NCBI RefSeq assembly: GCF_027158205.1
Contig: NZ_JAPVLU010000001.1
Location: 62,001-126,000, forward strand
From: Streptomyces sp. H39-S7
GTDB lineage: Bacteria > Actinomycetota > Actinomycetes > Streptomycetales > Streptomycetaceae
Length of the DNA: 64,000 bases
Reading direction: 5' to 3'
The notes beneath the pieces are model-generated. The model was not told the DNA's origin, ran no database searches, and saw only the letters and a list, made by a program, of their open reading frames with translations. Positions 16,864-26,046 of this stretch are shown here, piece after piece. Each line of letters starts with the position of its first letter. Position 1 is the first letter of the stretch. A program made the position numbers and the translations under genes.

Positions 16864-17661
16864 TCAGCCCAGCCGCTCCCACGACCAGACCGTCGTGATC
16901 TCCAGCGGATCGATCGGGGTGACGAGGCGCGGCAGCGTGTTGAGGCCGTTCGGCGGCCCGGACTGCGGCTCGACACACACGGCCTCGGGCTGCTCGTCGT
17001 AGACCACGACCCATTCGGACGGGCTGGTCACCCGCACCCGCACCTCCTCCGGCCAGGTCAGCGAAACATCCACGCCGTCCGGCATGCCGAAGCAGTCGTC
17101 CCACGGTCCGGGCTTCGGCTCGGTCCGCTTGCCCGTCGGCAGGTGGTCGTCGCCGCGCTCCTCCTGCCACGCCGGGCTGAACTCCACCTCGACGTCGCGG
17201 CCGCCCCGCCCGAGGTTGCGCAGGAACCAGGGGTGCCAGCCGGCCTGGGCCGGGAAGGAGTCGTCGGTCGCCTCCACCGACAGGGTCATCCGCAGCTCGT
17301 TCTCGCCCAGTTCGAGCGTGTGCGTGACGCGCCCGCGGTACGGCCACGGGTCGGCCAGGTCGAAGTAGTAGGACGCCGACGCATCCGTACCGCCGCGCCC
17401 CTCGCGCCACGCGGTGTGGCGGCCGGTGCCGTGGATCGCGTGCGGAGCGGCGTCCACGGGCAGTTGGTGGACGACCCCGCCGTTGCGGAACCGGCCGTTC
17501 TCGGTCCTGCCGCACCACGGCACCATGAGGAACGCGCCGTACCGGTCGCCCTGGCGCAGCAGTTCGGTCCCTCCGACCGTCAGCGAGGCGATCCGGCAGC
17601 CGTCCTGCGGCACCACGGTCAGTTCGGCGTCGCCCGCCGTCAGTTTCTTCCCAGTCGTCAC
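16864..17661 (-). CDS. Aldose 1-epimerase family protein
   Basis: 265 residues with the galactose-mutarotase beta-sandwich pattern. HAIHGTGRHTAW holds the conserved His, and AGWHPWFLRNLGRGG carries the second conserved His (GWHPWF) typical of YihR/DUF4432-like epimerases. A conserved acidic residue in VCVEPQSGPPNGLN matches the catalytic Glu region. Probably interconverts alpha and beta anomers of a sugar or sugar phosphate; the substrate is unknown. GTG start at 17661. It precedes pyrE by ~75 bases on the same strand. Confidence 0.85.
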   Translation of the reverse strand: MTTGKKLTAGDAELTVVPQDGCRIASLTVGGTELLRQGDRYGAFLMVPWCGRTENGRFRNGGVVHQLPVDAAPHAIHGTGRHTAWREGRGGTDASASYYFDLADPWPYRGRVTHTLELGENELRMTLSVEATDDSFPAQAGWHPWFLRNLGRGGRDVEVEFSPAWQEERGDDHLPTGKRTEPKPGPWDDCFGMPDGVDVSLTWPEEVRVRVTSPSEWVVVYDEQPEAVCVEPQSGPPNGLNTLPRLVTPIDPLEITTVWSWERLG

Positions 17662-17717
17662 CCTGAGAGCGTAGGGCCTGCCCCTCGCTCACGGGTGGCC
17701 CGGCCGACCGGGCGGTG

Positions 17718-18524
17718 CTACCTGCGGCGTCGCAGCACCCGGCCGACGACGACTGCCGAGGCCACCAGAACCGCGGCGGCCGGCGCCGCCCAGCGCAGGG
17801 TCGCGGTGGTGGAGGTGGTCGCCGCGGAGGGTGCGGGGGCGTAACGGCCGCGGGGCGGGGCGTGGTCGACCTCCTCGGCGCTGCGGCCGATCATGGTGCG
17901 GCGGGCGTGGGCCGCCTCGGCCGGGGGTTCGAGGTCGTCGAGTTCCGCGGCGGTCTCCGGGACCTCCACGCCGACCTCCACGTCGTCGTCGGTCAGCTCC
18001 ACCTCGACCAGTGCGATCTCCTCGGCCGCGTCCGCGTCCCCGCCCTCGTCGGCGCCGTCGAGGCCGTCGACGACATCGGGTTCCTCGGGCAGTGCGGGGA
18101 GCCCGGCCGTCAGTTCCGCGATGAAGCGGTCCAGGAGCCGGCGGGCCGCGGCCTCGCGGGCGCCGTCGTCGAACGTGGCGAGCCGGCCCTCGGCCGTCGC
18201 GCTGCCGTTGAAGGAGAACATCGTGCCGGGAACGGCCTGGTCGGCCTCCTCGACGAGCACTGCGAGGGTGAACTTCACGGTGCCGGTACCGCGGGCCTCC
18301 GTGCCGTCGCCCTCGACGGAGAACCCGCCCTCGCGCTCGGTGACGCGGAGCGAGCCGCGGTAGGTGATCGTCGAACCGCCGACGCGCACCCGCAGCCGGC
18401 CGGTGAGAACGTCGCCGTCGGGGTCGGGCTGCCAGCCGGGCAGGCTCGCCGCGATGCGGGCCGGATCGGCGAGTGCCTGCCGAATGGTTTCCGCCAGGAC
18501 CGGAACGAACACCTCATGCTCCAT
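17718..18524 (-). CDS. SRPBCC/CoxG-like protein with C-terminal membrane anchor
   Basis: 268 residues. The N-terminal ~150 residues match the SRPBCC fold of carbon-monoxide-dehydrogenase-subunit-G-like proteins: MEHEVFVPVLAETIRQALADP, the GDVLTGRLRVRVGGSTITYRG strand region, and FNGSATAEGRLATFDDGAREAA. An acidic linker (DGLDGADEGGDADAAEEIALVEVEL) leads to one C-terminal helix (AAVLVASAVVVGRVLRRRR) that looks like a tail anchor. No coxMSL genes are nearby, so a role in CO oxidation is unlikely. Its ligand is unknown. Confidence 0.7.
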   Translation of the reverse strand: MEHEVFVPVLAETIRQALADPARIAASLPGWQPDPDGDVLTGRLRVRVGGSTITYRGSLRVTEREGGFSVEGDGTEARGTGTVKFTLAVLVEEADQAVPGTMFSFNGSATAEGRLATFDDGAREAAARRLLDRFIAELTAGLPALPEEPDVVDGLDGADEGGDADAAEEIALVEVELTDDDVEVGVEVPETAAELDDLEPPAEAAHARRTMIGRSAEEVDHAPPRGRYAPAPSAATTSTTATLRWAAPAAAVLVASAVVVGRVLRRRR

Positions 18525-18692
18525 GCGGGGAGCCTACCGACCCTCGGCGGCCCAGGTCACCGGGTCGCACCTCCCGACATGGACAGCGCCCGGAACCGCG
18601 GCCCGGAACCGTGGCGCGCTACGGAACGCGAAGCGGAACCCTCCGCGCCGCGGGCCAGGGGCTCGCACGGCGGCGCCGCTCGGCCGTGCCGG

Positions 18693-20282
18693 TCATCCGC
18701 CCACCCGCGGCCGCATCAGGGTGGAGGGCGGCAGCCCGCTCTCCCGGGACGCCCAGGCCGCCTCTCCCAGCGACCGCAGGATCGCGGGGGACAGTGAGCG
18801 CAGCGGTGGCGCGTCCGGGGAGAGGCGCAGCTCGGGGCGGGCACGCGAGGCCAGTACGAAGCCCCAGTCGGTGGGGCCGGCATCCGACCGGCCGGACCAG
18901 CGGTCGGGTCCCGACGGGGGTCCGCAGTCCCGGCCGCCGGTCAGATACGGGACGGTGAGCAGCCCCGTCGCCCGCACCGTCGCGTCGGTCGTCCAGTAGC
19001 TGTGCCGGCCCGCACTCGGCGAGCCCGCGTGGACGGCGAGCCGTCCGTTCCGGGCGAGCGCACGGCCGGCCAGGCCGTAGAACTCCTCGGAGTAGAGCTT
19101 CGCGCTGCGCGAGATCCCCGGATCGGGCAGGTCGGCGAGGATCACGTCGTACGGCCCCGGGCGGTCGGCCCGCAGCCAGTCGAACGCGTCGGCGGTGACC
19201 GTGCGGACCCGCGGGTCGCCGTAGGCGTGCCGGTTGAGCGCGACGAGGTCGGCGTCGGTGCGGGCGAGCCGGACGAGCTCGCCGTCCAGGTCGACGACCG
19301 TCACCGACGTGACGTCCGGGTACCGGAGCACCTCGCGCAGCGCGAGGCCGTCGCCCCCGCCGAGGATGAGGACGTGGGAGTGCGGGCCGGCCATCGCCGG
19401 GTGCACCAGCGCCTCGTGGTAGCGGTACTCGTCGGCTCCACAGACCCGTAACCGCCCGTCGAAGAAGAGCTGGACGGGGGAGCCGGAGCCGCCGGTGAGG
19501 ACGACTTCCTGCACGTCGGTCTGCTCGGCGACCCGCACGTCGCCGCCGTACACCGCCCGCCGGGCGGCCTGTTCGAAGGGGTCCGCCGCCAGCGCGGCAC
19601 CCCCGAGCACCGCCAGCACGCCGAGGTTGGCGACGAGCAGCCAGTTGCGGGCGCGCCGGGTCAGGTCGCCGCGGAACAGCCAGAGCACCATCGCGGCGCC
19701 TCCGACCGCGTTCACCGCCCCGGTGACGAGCGCGCCGGTGAGCTGGCCGAACGTGGGCAGCAGCAGGAACGGGAAGGCGAGTCCGCCGGCCAGCGCGCCG
19801 ACGTAGTCCGCGGCGAACAGGTCGGCGACGGCGCCGCTCGCGTCCTGCAGGCGGATCCGCTGGATGAGCGTCATGAGCAGCGGGATCTCGGCACCGATCA
19901 GCACACCGATGGCGAACGCGCAGGCGATCATCGCCGGACGCGCCATCCCGAACCAGGCGAAGCACGCGTACAGCGCCATCACCGAGAGCCCGCCGACCAG
20001 CGCGAGCGCCGCCTCAACCCCCGCGAAGCCGACGGCCGCGACGCACCGTATGTGCTTGACCAGCAGGGATCCGACACCCATGGCGAAGACCATCACCGAC
20101 AGGATGACCGAGGCCTGGGTGACGGAGTCACCGACCAGGTACGAGGCGAGGGCGACGAGCTCGAGCTCGTAGATCAGCCCGCACGCGGCGCAGACGAAGA
20201 CGGCGGCGAGGACCAGAGCACGGGCCGGGCCGACCGGTACGGGGAGCCGCACGGCGGACCGGCGGCTTGTCTGGTCGATCAT
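18693..20282 (-). CDS. speE: Membrane-linked spermidine synthase-like protein
   Basis: 529 residues. The first ~215 residues hold about seven transmembrane helices, and residues ~240-440 are an aminopropyltransferase/methyltransferase-fold domain: [17 protein letters not shown] (SAM-binding Gly motif), [15 protein letters not shown] and [16 protein letters not shown], then [19 protein letters not shown]. The normal synthase motif D(L/P)TDP reads ADLPDPG here. This seven-helix plus SpeE architecture is widespread in Actinobacteria; some members have diverged from polyamine synthesis, so enzymatic activity is uncertain. ATG at 20282. Confidence 0.85.
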   Translation of the reverse strand: MIDQTSRRSAVRLPVPVGPARALVLAAVFVCAACGLIYELELVALASYLVGDSVTQASVILSVMVFAMGVGSLLVKHIRCVAAVGFAGVEAALALVGGLSVMALYACFAWFGMARPAMIACAFAIGVLIGAEIPLLMTLIQRIRLQDASGAVADLFAADYVGALAGGLAFPFLLLPTFGQLTGALVTGAVNAVGGAAMVLWLFRGDLTRRARNWLLVANLGVLAVLGGAALAADPFEQAARRAVYGGDVRVAEQTDVQEVVLTGGSGSPVQLFFDGRLRVCGADEYRYHEALVHPAMAGPHSHVLILGGGDGLALREVLRYPDVTSVTVVDLDGELVRLARTDADLVALNRHAYGDPRVRTVTADAFDWLRADRPGPYDVILADLPDPGISRSAKLYSEEFYGLAGRALARNGRLAVHAGSPSAGRHSYWTTDATVRATGLLTVPYLTGGRDCGPPSGPDRWSGRSDAGPTDWGFVLASRARPELRLSPDAPPLRSLSPAILRSLGEAAWASRESGLPPSTLMRPRVGG

Positions 20283-20477
20283 GAATGAACGCTATGCCAG
20301 GGTTGCGGTCGCATTTGTCACCCACAGGGGTGCATTTCACGGCACTTGATGTCACTTGAGGGCGCCTCGCGTACCACCAGGGCTCGCAAAAGCGCGCTCC
20401 GAGCGCGACCGCCGAAGCGCACTCCGTTCCGTGCCCCGAGGGCTGCCGCGCCCCGGGGCCCGCCGCGCCCCCCGCGG

Positions 20478-21008
20478 CTAGGGAAGGGCACTGATGCGCG
20501 ACCTCGTCGCGACCAACCGCCCTTCCTGCGGGTAAGCGTGCCAGGTGCGCCACCGGACGCTGCCCTCACTGTGCTGGACGAGCATGGCGGTGAACGCGTG
20601 CGGATCCCCGGGAAACGTCCCCGCGAGGCCGTGCGGATGGTCCGCGACGAGGGCGAGCAGTTCCTGCGCGCGGCCCGCGAAGGAACCGCGCGACAACGTC
20701 TCGACACGTGCGGCGAATTCGTAGTCCCATCCGCCGATCCGTTTGGCGACACCAAAAGGAAGCGGGGTCTGACTTCCCGGGATGCAGGCGACGGTTTCCG
20801 AACAACCGCCGTCGTCGGAGTCGATGGAGTCGATGAGTACCTGGTGGGAGGCTCCGAGTAGACGCATCTGCACCCGGAGTGGGGGCTGGTCCGCGCCGCC
20901 GAGCCGGAGGTCGAGCACGGCGAGCGCGGGTAGCGCTTCCTTGCCCAGGCACCAGGCCAGGTCTCCGGCACGGGTATCGGTGTAAGCGGTCTGGAGAGTG
21001 GTGAGCAT
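20478..21008 (-). CDS. DUF2617 family protein
   Basis: 176-residue protein of unknown function, recognised by MLTTLQTAYTDTRAGDLAWCL at the N-terminus and the pattern LPFGVAKRIGGWDYEFAARVE, then WRTWHAYPQEGRLVATRSRI at the end, all typical of actinobacterial DUF2617 proteins. The ATG at 21008 gives this N-terminus; a longer frame from 21122 adds 38 Arg-rich residues that look non-coding. It is upstream of the spermidine-synthase-like gene on the same strand, with ~195 bases between, and may be linked to it functionally. Confidence 0.75.
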   Translation of the reverse strand: MLTTLQTAYTDTRAGDLAWCLGKEALPALAVLDLRLGGADQPPLRVQMRLLGASHQVLIDSIDSDDGGCSETVACIPGSQTPLPFGVAKRIGGWDYEFAARVETLSRGSFAGRAQELLALVADHPHGLAGTFPGDPHAFTAMLVQHSEGSVRWRTWHAYPQEGRLVATRSRISALP

Positions 21009-21210
21009 GGATCGGCTCCGCAAGCACGCAGTGGATGATGGGCCGACCCGCACAGTTGGGGGGATCTGGCGGGAACGTACGTCGGCTCGTGCCCACGTGG
21101 GGTCCGGTAGATACGGAATCATGAAACGCGGGGTGCCCCCAGCCTTTTACCCAACTGCGGGCGCTTTACATCCCCAAGAGCGCGTATCGGTTCAGGTGTT
21201 CACTAAAACA

Positions 21211-21241
21211 GCGCCCGGCGGGTGACGGTTCCGCCGGGCGC
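21211..21241 (-). terminator. Stem-loop terminator after the Gly/His/Cys-rich protein gene
   Basis: An 11-bp perfect stem (GCGCCCGGCGG with its complement) encloses a 9-base loop at 21222-21230. It lies 38 bases downstream of the stop of the minus-strand gene at 21280 and before DUF2617. Confidence 0.65.
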
Positions 21242-21279
21242 ATATGCGAATGGCCATGGGCCACGCGCAATTCCATCGA

Positions 21280-21588
21280 TCAGCTGCTGCCGCAGCCCCC
21301 GCCACCCCCGCAGGACGAACCCCCGCCGCAGGAATGCCCGCCGCCGCACGAGTGGTGGCCGCCCCCGTGGCCGCCCCCGCCGTGATGGCCGCCGCCGGAG
21401 CCCCCTCCGTCCGAGTCACCGAAGGCCCACCAACTGCTGCCGCCGCCTGCCGTGGCGCTCGCACGCGCACGGCCCCGGCCGCGCCTCCGTGCCCCGCGCG
21501 CGTCCGCCGCGCGGCGCCTGCCGCGCAACTGCACCGCCACGGCGATGATGACGACCAGTGCGATCAGACCAACGAGGAATGCACTCAT
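21280..21588 (-). CDS. Small membrane protein with Gly/His/Cys-rich tail
   Basis: 102 residues: one N-terminal transmembrane helix (AFLVGLIALVVIIAVAVQL), an Arg-rich stretch on the presumed cytoplasmic side, then a tail almost entirely Gly, Ser, His and Cys (HHGGGGHGGGHHSCGGGHSC, ending CGGGGGCGSS). Such tails occur at the C-terminus of DUF1517/TPM-type actinobacterial proteins and could bind metal. No function is known. Confidence 0.6.
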   Translation of the reverse strand: MSAFLVGLIALVVIIAVAVQLRGRRRAADARGARRRGRGRARASATAGGGSSWWAFGDSDGGGSGGGHHGGGGHGGGHHSCGGGHSCGGGSSCGGGGGCGSS

Positions 21589-21709
21589 CTTCCCCGCCCC
21601 CCGTCTTCGTGAGCTGTGACTTTCTTCGTGCGACGGTGATGCCCCCGCCGAATCCGCCCGAAAGCAGAGTTGAGGAAGTCCAGAGGTTCGAATTTCCTTC
21701 GACGCGAAC

Positions 21710-22876
21710 TCAGCGCGCCCGGACCAGCTGGTCGACCGCGGCGCGTACCGATTCCTCGCGCTTGCAGAACGAAAATCGGACCAGCCAGGAGGGAGCGTCC
21801 CGCTCCTGGTAGAACGCCGACGTCGGAATGGCGACGACGCCCGCCCGTTCCGGCAGTTCCCGGCAGAACGTGACGCCGTCCTGATAGCCCCAGGGCCGCA
21901 CGTCCGCCTGCAGGAAGTACCCGGCCTCCGCGCGGTACGGGCGCAGCCCGGCCTGCCGCAGACCGTCGCTGAGCAGGTCGCGGTTGGTGCGCAGGGTGCC
22001 GCGCAGCTCCGCCGCCCACTCCTCGACGGAGCCGAGCATCCGGGCCAGCGCCTCCTGGTACGGGGTGCCGGAGGCGTAGGTGAGGAACTGCTTGACGGAG
22101 CCGACCGCGGCGACGAGCGGGGCCGGACCGCAGATCCAGCCGATCTTCCAGCCGGTGACGTTGAAGGTCTTGCCCGCCGAGGAGATGACCAGCGTCCGTT
22201 CCCGCATGCCGGGCAGCGCGGCGATCGTCCGGTGCGGGGTCCCGTCGTAGACCAGGTGCTCGTACACCTCGTCGGTCACCACGATGAGCGAGTGCTCCTG
22301 GCAGACCTCGGCGATCGCTTCCAGTTCCGCGGCCGTGAACACCTTGCCCACCGGGTTGTGCGGGGTGTTGAGCACCAGGACGCGGGTCCTGGGCGTCACG
22401 GCGGCGCGCAGCGCGTCGGCGTTCATGGCGAAGCCGTCGCCGTCGGCCTCCAGCGGGACGCCGACCAGGGTGGCCCCGCTGAGCCGGGCGGCGGCGGGAT
22501 AGGCGTCGTAGCAGGGGTCGAAGGCCAGGATCTCGTCCCCTGGGTCGCAGAGCGCGAGCAGCGCCGCCGCGATGGCCTCGGTGGCACCGGTGGTGACCAG
22601 CACCTCGCCGTCCGGCCGGTAGTCGAGCCCGTAGCGGCGCAGCTGGTGTTCGGCGACAGCGGTGCGCAGCGCCGGGAAGCCGGTGGCGGGCGGGTACTGG
22701 TTAGTGCCCGCGAGCACCGCGTCCGCCACGTCCTTGAGCAGCGTCGCGGGGCTGTCCAGCTCCGGTACCCCCTGCCCCAGGTTGACCGCCCCGGTCCTTC
22801 TGGCCAGCTCCGTCATCTCGGTGAAGATCGACGTTCCGACGCCCCGCACCCGCGCGGCCGGACTCCACTCACCCAT
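21710..22876 (-). CDS. Class I/II PLP-dependent aminotransferase
   Basis: 388 residues of the aspartate-aminotransferase fold family. The PLP lysine is in SSAGKTFNVTGWKIGW; NTPHNPVGKVF is the PLP/substrate motif, VVTDEVYEHLVYDG the PLP-pyridine Asp region, and VRFSFCKREE the C-terminal substrate-binding Arg. N-terminal LGQGVPELDSP is typical of the kynurenine-oxoglutarate/methionine/succinyl-DAP aminotransferase group, so substrate is uncertain. ATG at 22876 follows GGGGAACGC. A frame start at 22921 lacks such support. Confidence 0.88.
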   Translation of the reverse strand: MGEWSPAARVRGVGTSIFTEMTELARRTGAVNLGQGVPELDSPATLLKDVADAVLAGTNQYPPATGFPALRTAVAEHQLRRYGLDYRPDGEVLVTTGATEAIAAALLALCDPGDEILAFDPCYDAYPAAARLSGATLVGVPLEADGDGFAMNADALRAAVTPRTRVLVLNTPHNPVGKVFTAAELEAIAEVCQEHSLIVVTDEVYEHLVYDGTPHRTIAALPGMRERTLVISSAGKTFNVTGWKIGWICGPAPLVAAVGSVKQFLTYASGTPYQEALARMLGSVEEWAAELRGTLRTNRDLLSDGLRQAGLRPYRAEAGYFLQADVRPWGYQDGVTFCRELPERAGVVAIPTSAFYQERDAPSWLVRFSFCKREESVRAAVDQLVRAR

Positions 22877-23036
22877 GCGTTCCCCACGTCCCTGCGCCCA
22901 CGCGAGCCCGTCCGAACCCACGGCAGAAGGCTCACGATAGGCGGCGGGGGCCGGTCCGCAGGGGGACTACCGCACCCGTTCGGGCTGGAATCCGCCGTTG
23001 ACGATGCCGTGCGCGAGTCCGTCCCCGGACCGTCCG

Positions 23037-23825
23037 TCACGGCGTCCCCGGGTCGCGCGTCAGATACAGGCGGTTGCCGATGATGTCGCGGGCGACATCG
23101 AGGATGGGCCGCTCCGCGGCGTACGCGTAGGCGCGCAGCCGCACCAGGGCCTCCGGCAGCGGCACGTCCAGTCGGAGGCTGCTGATGCCGGCCGCCTGGT
23201 GCACCTCCGCGCGGTGCAGGTCCCCGAACCCGGTCGGGAAGCCGGTCCCGAAGCCGCCGGCCCCGTTGTCACCGGTGTCTTCGCCTCCCCTGCCCGTGGG
23301 GTGACCGGCCCCCGCTCCGCCCGCGAGAGCGGCGGGGCCCGTCTCGCGCGGCCCCAGGGCCAGCAGGTAGACGGCCATCGCGTCGGCGATGGTCAGCGCG
23401 TCCGCGACGGCCTGTTCGCCCAGCGGCCCCGACCGGTGCCGGTGGCCGGTCATCGCGCCGAAGCAGACCGCCCCGAGGCGCAGCGGGAAGGCGAAGACCG
23501 CGCACACCCCGGAGTCGACCGCGGCGGGGACGAAGGCGGGCCAGCGCTCCCCGAACGCGCGCTCCAGATTCGACTCCAGGTTCAACGATCCGTCCCGGGA
23601 CGCCTCCACGCTGGGGCCTTCGCCGAGCGTGAACTGCAGGTCGTCGAGGCGGGCGCTCTCCTCGTCGCTGAACCACAGCAGTTCCGTGCCGTTCGAGGCC
23701 ACCGAGATCGCTATACCGTCCACGTCGAGCACCTGCGCGCAGAGCCGGGCCCAGTCCCGCGGGGGTCCCTGACCGCCACTCAGCACCAGGACCCGGATCA
23801 GGTCGGTGACCTTGGAATCCACCAT
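23037..23825 (-). CDS. GAF-ANTAR domain protein
   Basis: 262 residues. An N-terminal GAF domain (about residues 12-150; GIAISVASNGTELLWFSD, FTLGEGPSVEASRDG, GVCAVFAFPLRLGAVCFGAMT) is joined by a Gly-rich linker to a C-terminal segment, HQAAGISSLRLDVPLPEALV then LRAYAYAAERPILDVARDII, that resembles the RNA-binding ANTAR three-helix domain. GAF-ANTAR proteins sense a ligand and control transcription antitermination. The ANTAR match is partial, so RNA binding is an inference. ATG at 23825 follows AGGGGAAG. Confidence 0.75.
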   Translation of the reverse strand: MVDSKVTDLIRVLVLSGGQGPPRDWARLCAQVLDVDGIAISVASNGTELLWFSDEESARLDDLQFTLGEGPSVEASRDGSLNLESNLERAFGERWPAFVPAAVDSGVCAVFAFPLRLGAVCFGAMTGHRHRSGPLGEQAVADALTIADAMAVYLLALGPRETGPAALAGGAGAGHPTGRGGEDTGDNGAGGFGTGFPTGFGDLHRAEVHQAAGISSLRLDVPLPEALVRLRAYAYAAERPILDVARDIIGNRLYLTRDPGTP

Positions 23826-24105
23826 GACGCGCTTCCCCTTGAGCTGACGCTGTGGTGTCCGCGCCCAACGATGTTCCGCCAAAGCCCTCTTGCGACACCG
23901 TTCGATTCCAGAATGCCCCCGGCCCCCGGACCGGGCAAGGGTCTCCGCCGAGTGGGTGAATGCTACTCGGCGTGCGCACGGCAGCACGTTGCGCGCAGGA
24001 CTATCAGCGCATGAGCGCGCATAGTCGTACCGTCATACCCGCCGCTCCGAGCTGGAGCCGGTCGGACCCGACGGCGCCCCGACCGGGCCCGAAAGGAGCG
24101 GTGCG

Positions 24106-25320
24106 GTGCACACGGCCGAGCCGGTCTCGTCCAGCCCCCGAGCCACCGGGTCGCAGCCCGAGCGCGACGCGCCGCCCGACCGCGCACCCGTCCGGCACGG
24201 CTCCCTGCGCCGGGCCGCCCCCGCGCTGATCCTCTTCGCCGTCACCCGGCTGGTCGGGGCCGTACTGGTGACGGCGTGGGCGCTGCGGGTCGGACTGCAT
24301 CCGCGCAGTCTGTTCGGGCAGAGCTGGGACGCGCGCTGGTCCGAGCGGATCGCCGAATGGGGCTATGGGACGTTCTTCCCGTCCGCCGGCACCCAGGGCA
24401 TGAGCTTCAGCGACCTGGCGTTCTTCCCGCTCTACCCGGCGCTGATCAAGGCCGGTTCCGCCGTCCTGCCCATCGGCCGGATCAACACGGCCCTGCTGAT
24501 CGCCTGGACCGCGGCCGCCCTGGCCGCCTGGGGGATCTACGCGATCGGCGAGCGGCTGCACGGCCGGCGGGCCGGGATCACCCTGGTGCTGCTGTGGGGG
24601 CTGCTGCCGCACTCCGTCGTGCTGACGATGGCGTACACCGAGCCGCTGCTGACCGCCTGCGCCGCCTGGGCACTCCACGCGCTGCTCATCCGGCGGTGGC
24701 TCGCCGCGGGCGCGCTGGCGCTGCTCGCCGGGCTGGCCCGCCCGAGCGGCATCGCGGTGGCGGCCGCCGTGGCCGCCACCGTCGTCGCCGACGCCTGGAG
24801 CCGCCGCCGTGCGGGGCAGCCGCAGGAACGCGCGGCGTGGGCGGCCGTGCTCGTCGCGCCGCTGGGCTGGTGCGGGTACGTCGGCTGGGTCGGGCTGCAG
24901 ACGGGCCGGCCGCTGGGGTACTTCGACGTGCAGGGCCGCTGGGGCTCGCGGTTCGACTTCGGCCGCGACTCCCTGGAGTACGTCAGACACCTGATCCTCG
25001 GCGGCGACCGGCTCATGAGCTACATGGTCGTGGCGATCATCGCCGCCGCGCTCGTGCTGCTCGCACTGGCGCTGCTGGAGCGGATCCCGCTGCCGCTGGC
25101 GGTCTACGCCGGGGTGCTCGTGATCATCGCACTGGGCGGTTCGCACTACTTCGGATCCAAGCCGCGCTTCCTGCTGCCGGCCTTCCCGCTGCTGATCCCG
25201 GCCGCCCTGGCACTGGCGAAAGCCCGGCCACGCACCGCCGCCGTAGCGGTGGCCGCGCTGGCCGGGCTCTCGTTCTTCTACGGGACGTACCTGCTGACGG
25301 TCGTCTCCGCGCCGATCTGA
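24106..25320 (+). CDS. PIG-V-like GT-C family glycosyltransferase (putative mannosyltransferase)
   Basis: 404-residue integral membrane protein with about eight to nine transmembrane helices. The first extracytoplasmic loop contains SWDARWSERIAEWGY, matching the WDxxWYxxIAxxGY signature of PIG-V/PIG-M-type mannosyltransferases, and FFPLYPAL follows. These GT-C enzymes use polyprenyl-phosphate sugars on the outer face of the membrane. The acceptor is unknown; protein O-mannosylation or a lipoglycan are possible. GTG at 24106 follows AAAGGAG. Monocistronic between divergent or convergent neighbours. Confidence 0.75.
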   Translation: MHTAEPVSSSPRATGSQPERDAPPDRAPVRHGSLRRAAPALILFAVTRLVGAVLVTAWALRVGLHPRSLFGQSWDARWSERIAEWGYGTFFPSAGTQGMSFSDLAFFPLYPALIKAGSAVLPIGRINTALLIAWTAAALAAWGIYAIGERLHGRRAGITLVLLWGLLPHSVVLTMAYTEPLLTACAAWALHALLIRRWLAAGALALLAGLARPSGIAVAAAVAATVVADAWSRRRAGQPQERAAWAAVLVAPLGWCGYVGWVGLQTGRPLGYFDVQGRWGSRFDFGRDSLEYVRHLILGGDRLMSYMVVAIIAAALVLLALALLERIPLPLAVYAGVLVIIALGGSHYFGSKPRFLLPAFPLLIPAALALAKARPRTAAVAVAALAGLSFFYGTYLLTVVSAPI

Positions 25321-25351
25321 GCAGCTGAGCCGATCGAACCGATCGAGCCGA

Positions 25352-25385
25352 TCTGATCCGCGCTCTGGTCTGATCCGCGCTCTGG
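25352..25385. repeat. 17-base perfect tandem repeat
   Basis: Two exact adjacent copies of TCTGATCCGCGCTCTGG, preceded by short CCGATCGA-like repeats at 25330-25351. It lies in the 75 bases between convergent genes. Possibly a slippage-prone spacer; no hairpin terminator is evident. Confidence 0.8.
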
Positions 25386-25395
25386 GACGGACGCG

Positions 25396-25953
25396 TCAGG
25401 CGTTGTCGCCGTTGGTGCCTTCGTCGTCCTGGGGGCCGCCGTCGGCGTCGGTGTCGACGGCCTTCTCCAGTCCGAGGGTCTCGACGACCCACTTGTCGAA
25501 CTCGATCGAGGCGCGTACCCAGCTGACCGTGCTGGAGACGAAGTGCTCCAGGTTGACGCCCAGGCCGATCAGCATCTGCGCCTCGCCGATGAGGCGGACG
25601 GAGCCGTCGTCGTGCGTGTGCGTGTAGACCTTCGGCCACAGGGTGCGGCGGTTCCAGTCGTCGATGACCTCGTGCAGCTGCGGCTTGTCATCAACGGTGT
25701 ATGGCCGGTCGTAGAAGGTCCGGACCGCGAAGATCTGCTGGTCCTCCTCGCCGCGGAACATGAAGTAGGCGCGGAATTCCTCCCACGGCGCCGCGAGGTC
25801 GCCCTCGTCGTCGACGACGAACTTCAGCTCCATCTGTTCGAGCAGCTGCTTGACCAGGTCCTGGTCGGGGATGACCGCGCTGGCAGCGGGGCCGTTCTGC
25901 TCGGGGTCCGGCTGGCCCCCGAAATTCGGAATCGAGGACGGATCGATGCTCAC
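25396..25953 (-). CDS. YbjN domain-containing protein
   Basis: 185-residue soluble acidic protein of the YbjN/type III secretion chaperone-like fold: QLLEQMELKFVVDDEGDLAA, FMFRGEEDQQIFAVRTFYDR, then DDWNRRTLWPKVYTH and the LGVNLEHFVSSTVSWVRASI helix typical of actinobacterial YbjN proteins. Function unknown; E. coli YbjN affects stress and motility genes. GTG at 25953 is favoured by AAGGGAAC upstream; an alternative start at 25995 adds 14 residues. Transcribed in the same direction as clpB from the other side of the ~90 bases between them. Confidence 0.75.
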   Translation of the reverse strand: MSIDPSSIPNFGGQPDPEQNGPAASAVIPDQDLVKQLLEQMELKFVVDDEGDLAAPWEEFRAYFMFRGEEDQQIFAVRTFYDRPYTVDDKPQLHEVIDDWNRRTLWPKVYTHTHDDGSVRLIGEAQMLIGLGVNLEHFVSSTVSWVRASIEFDKWVVETLGLEKAVDTDADGGPQDDEGTNGDNA

Positions 25954-26046
25954 CGTGGAGTTCCCTTCGTACGGATTCCTGCCATCCTCCCCCATGCGCC
26001 GAGGGGTCTGGCAACCCCCGGCGGATCCACGCCGGAGGTTGTGGGC

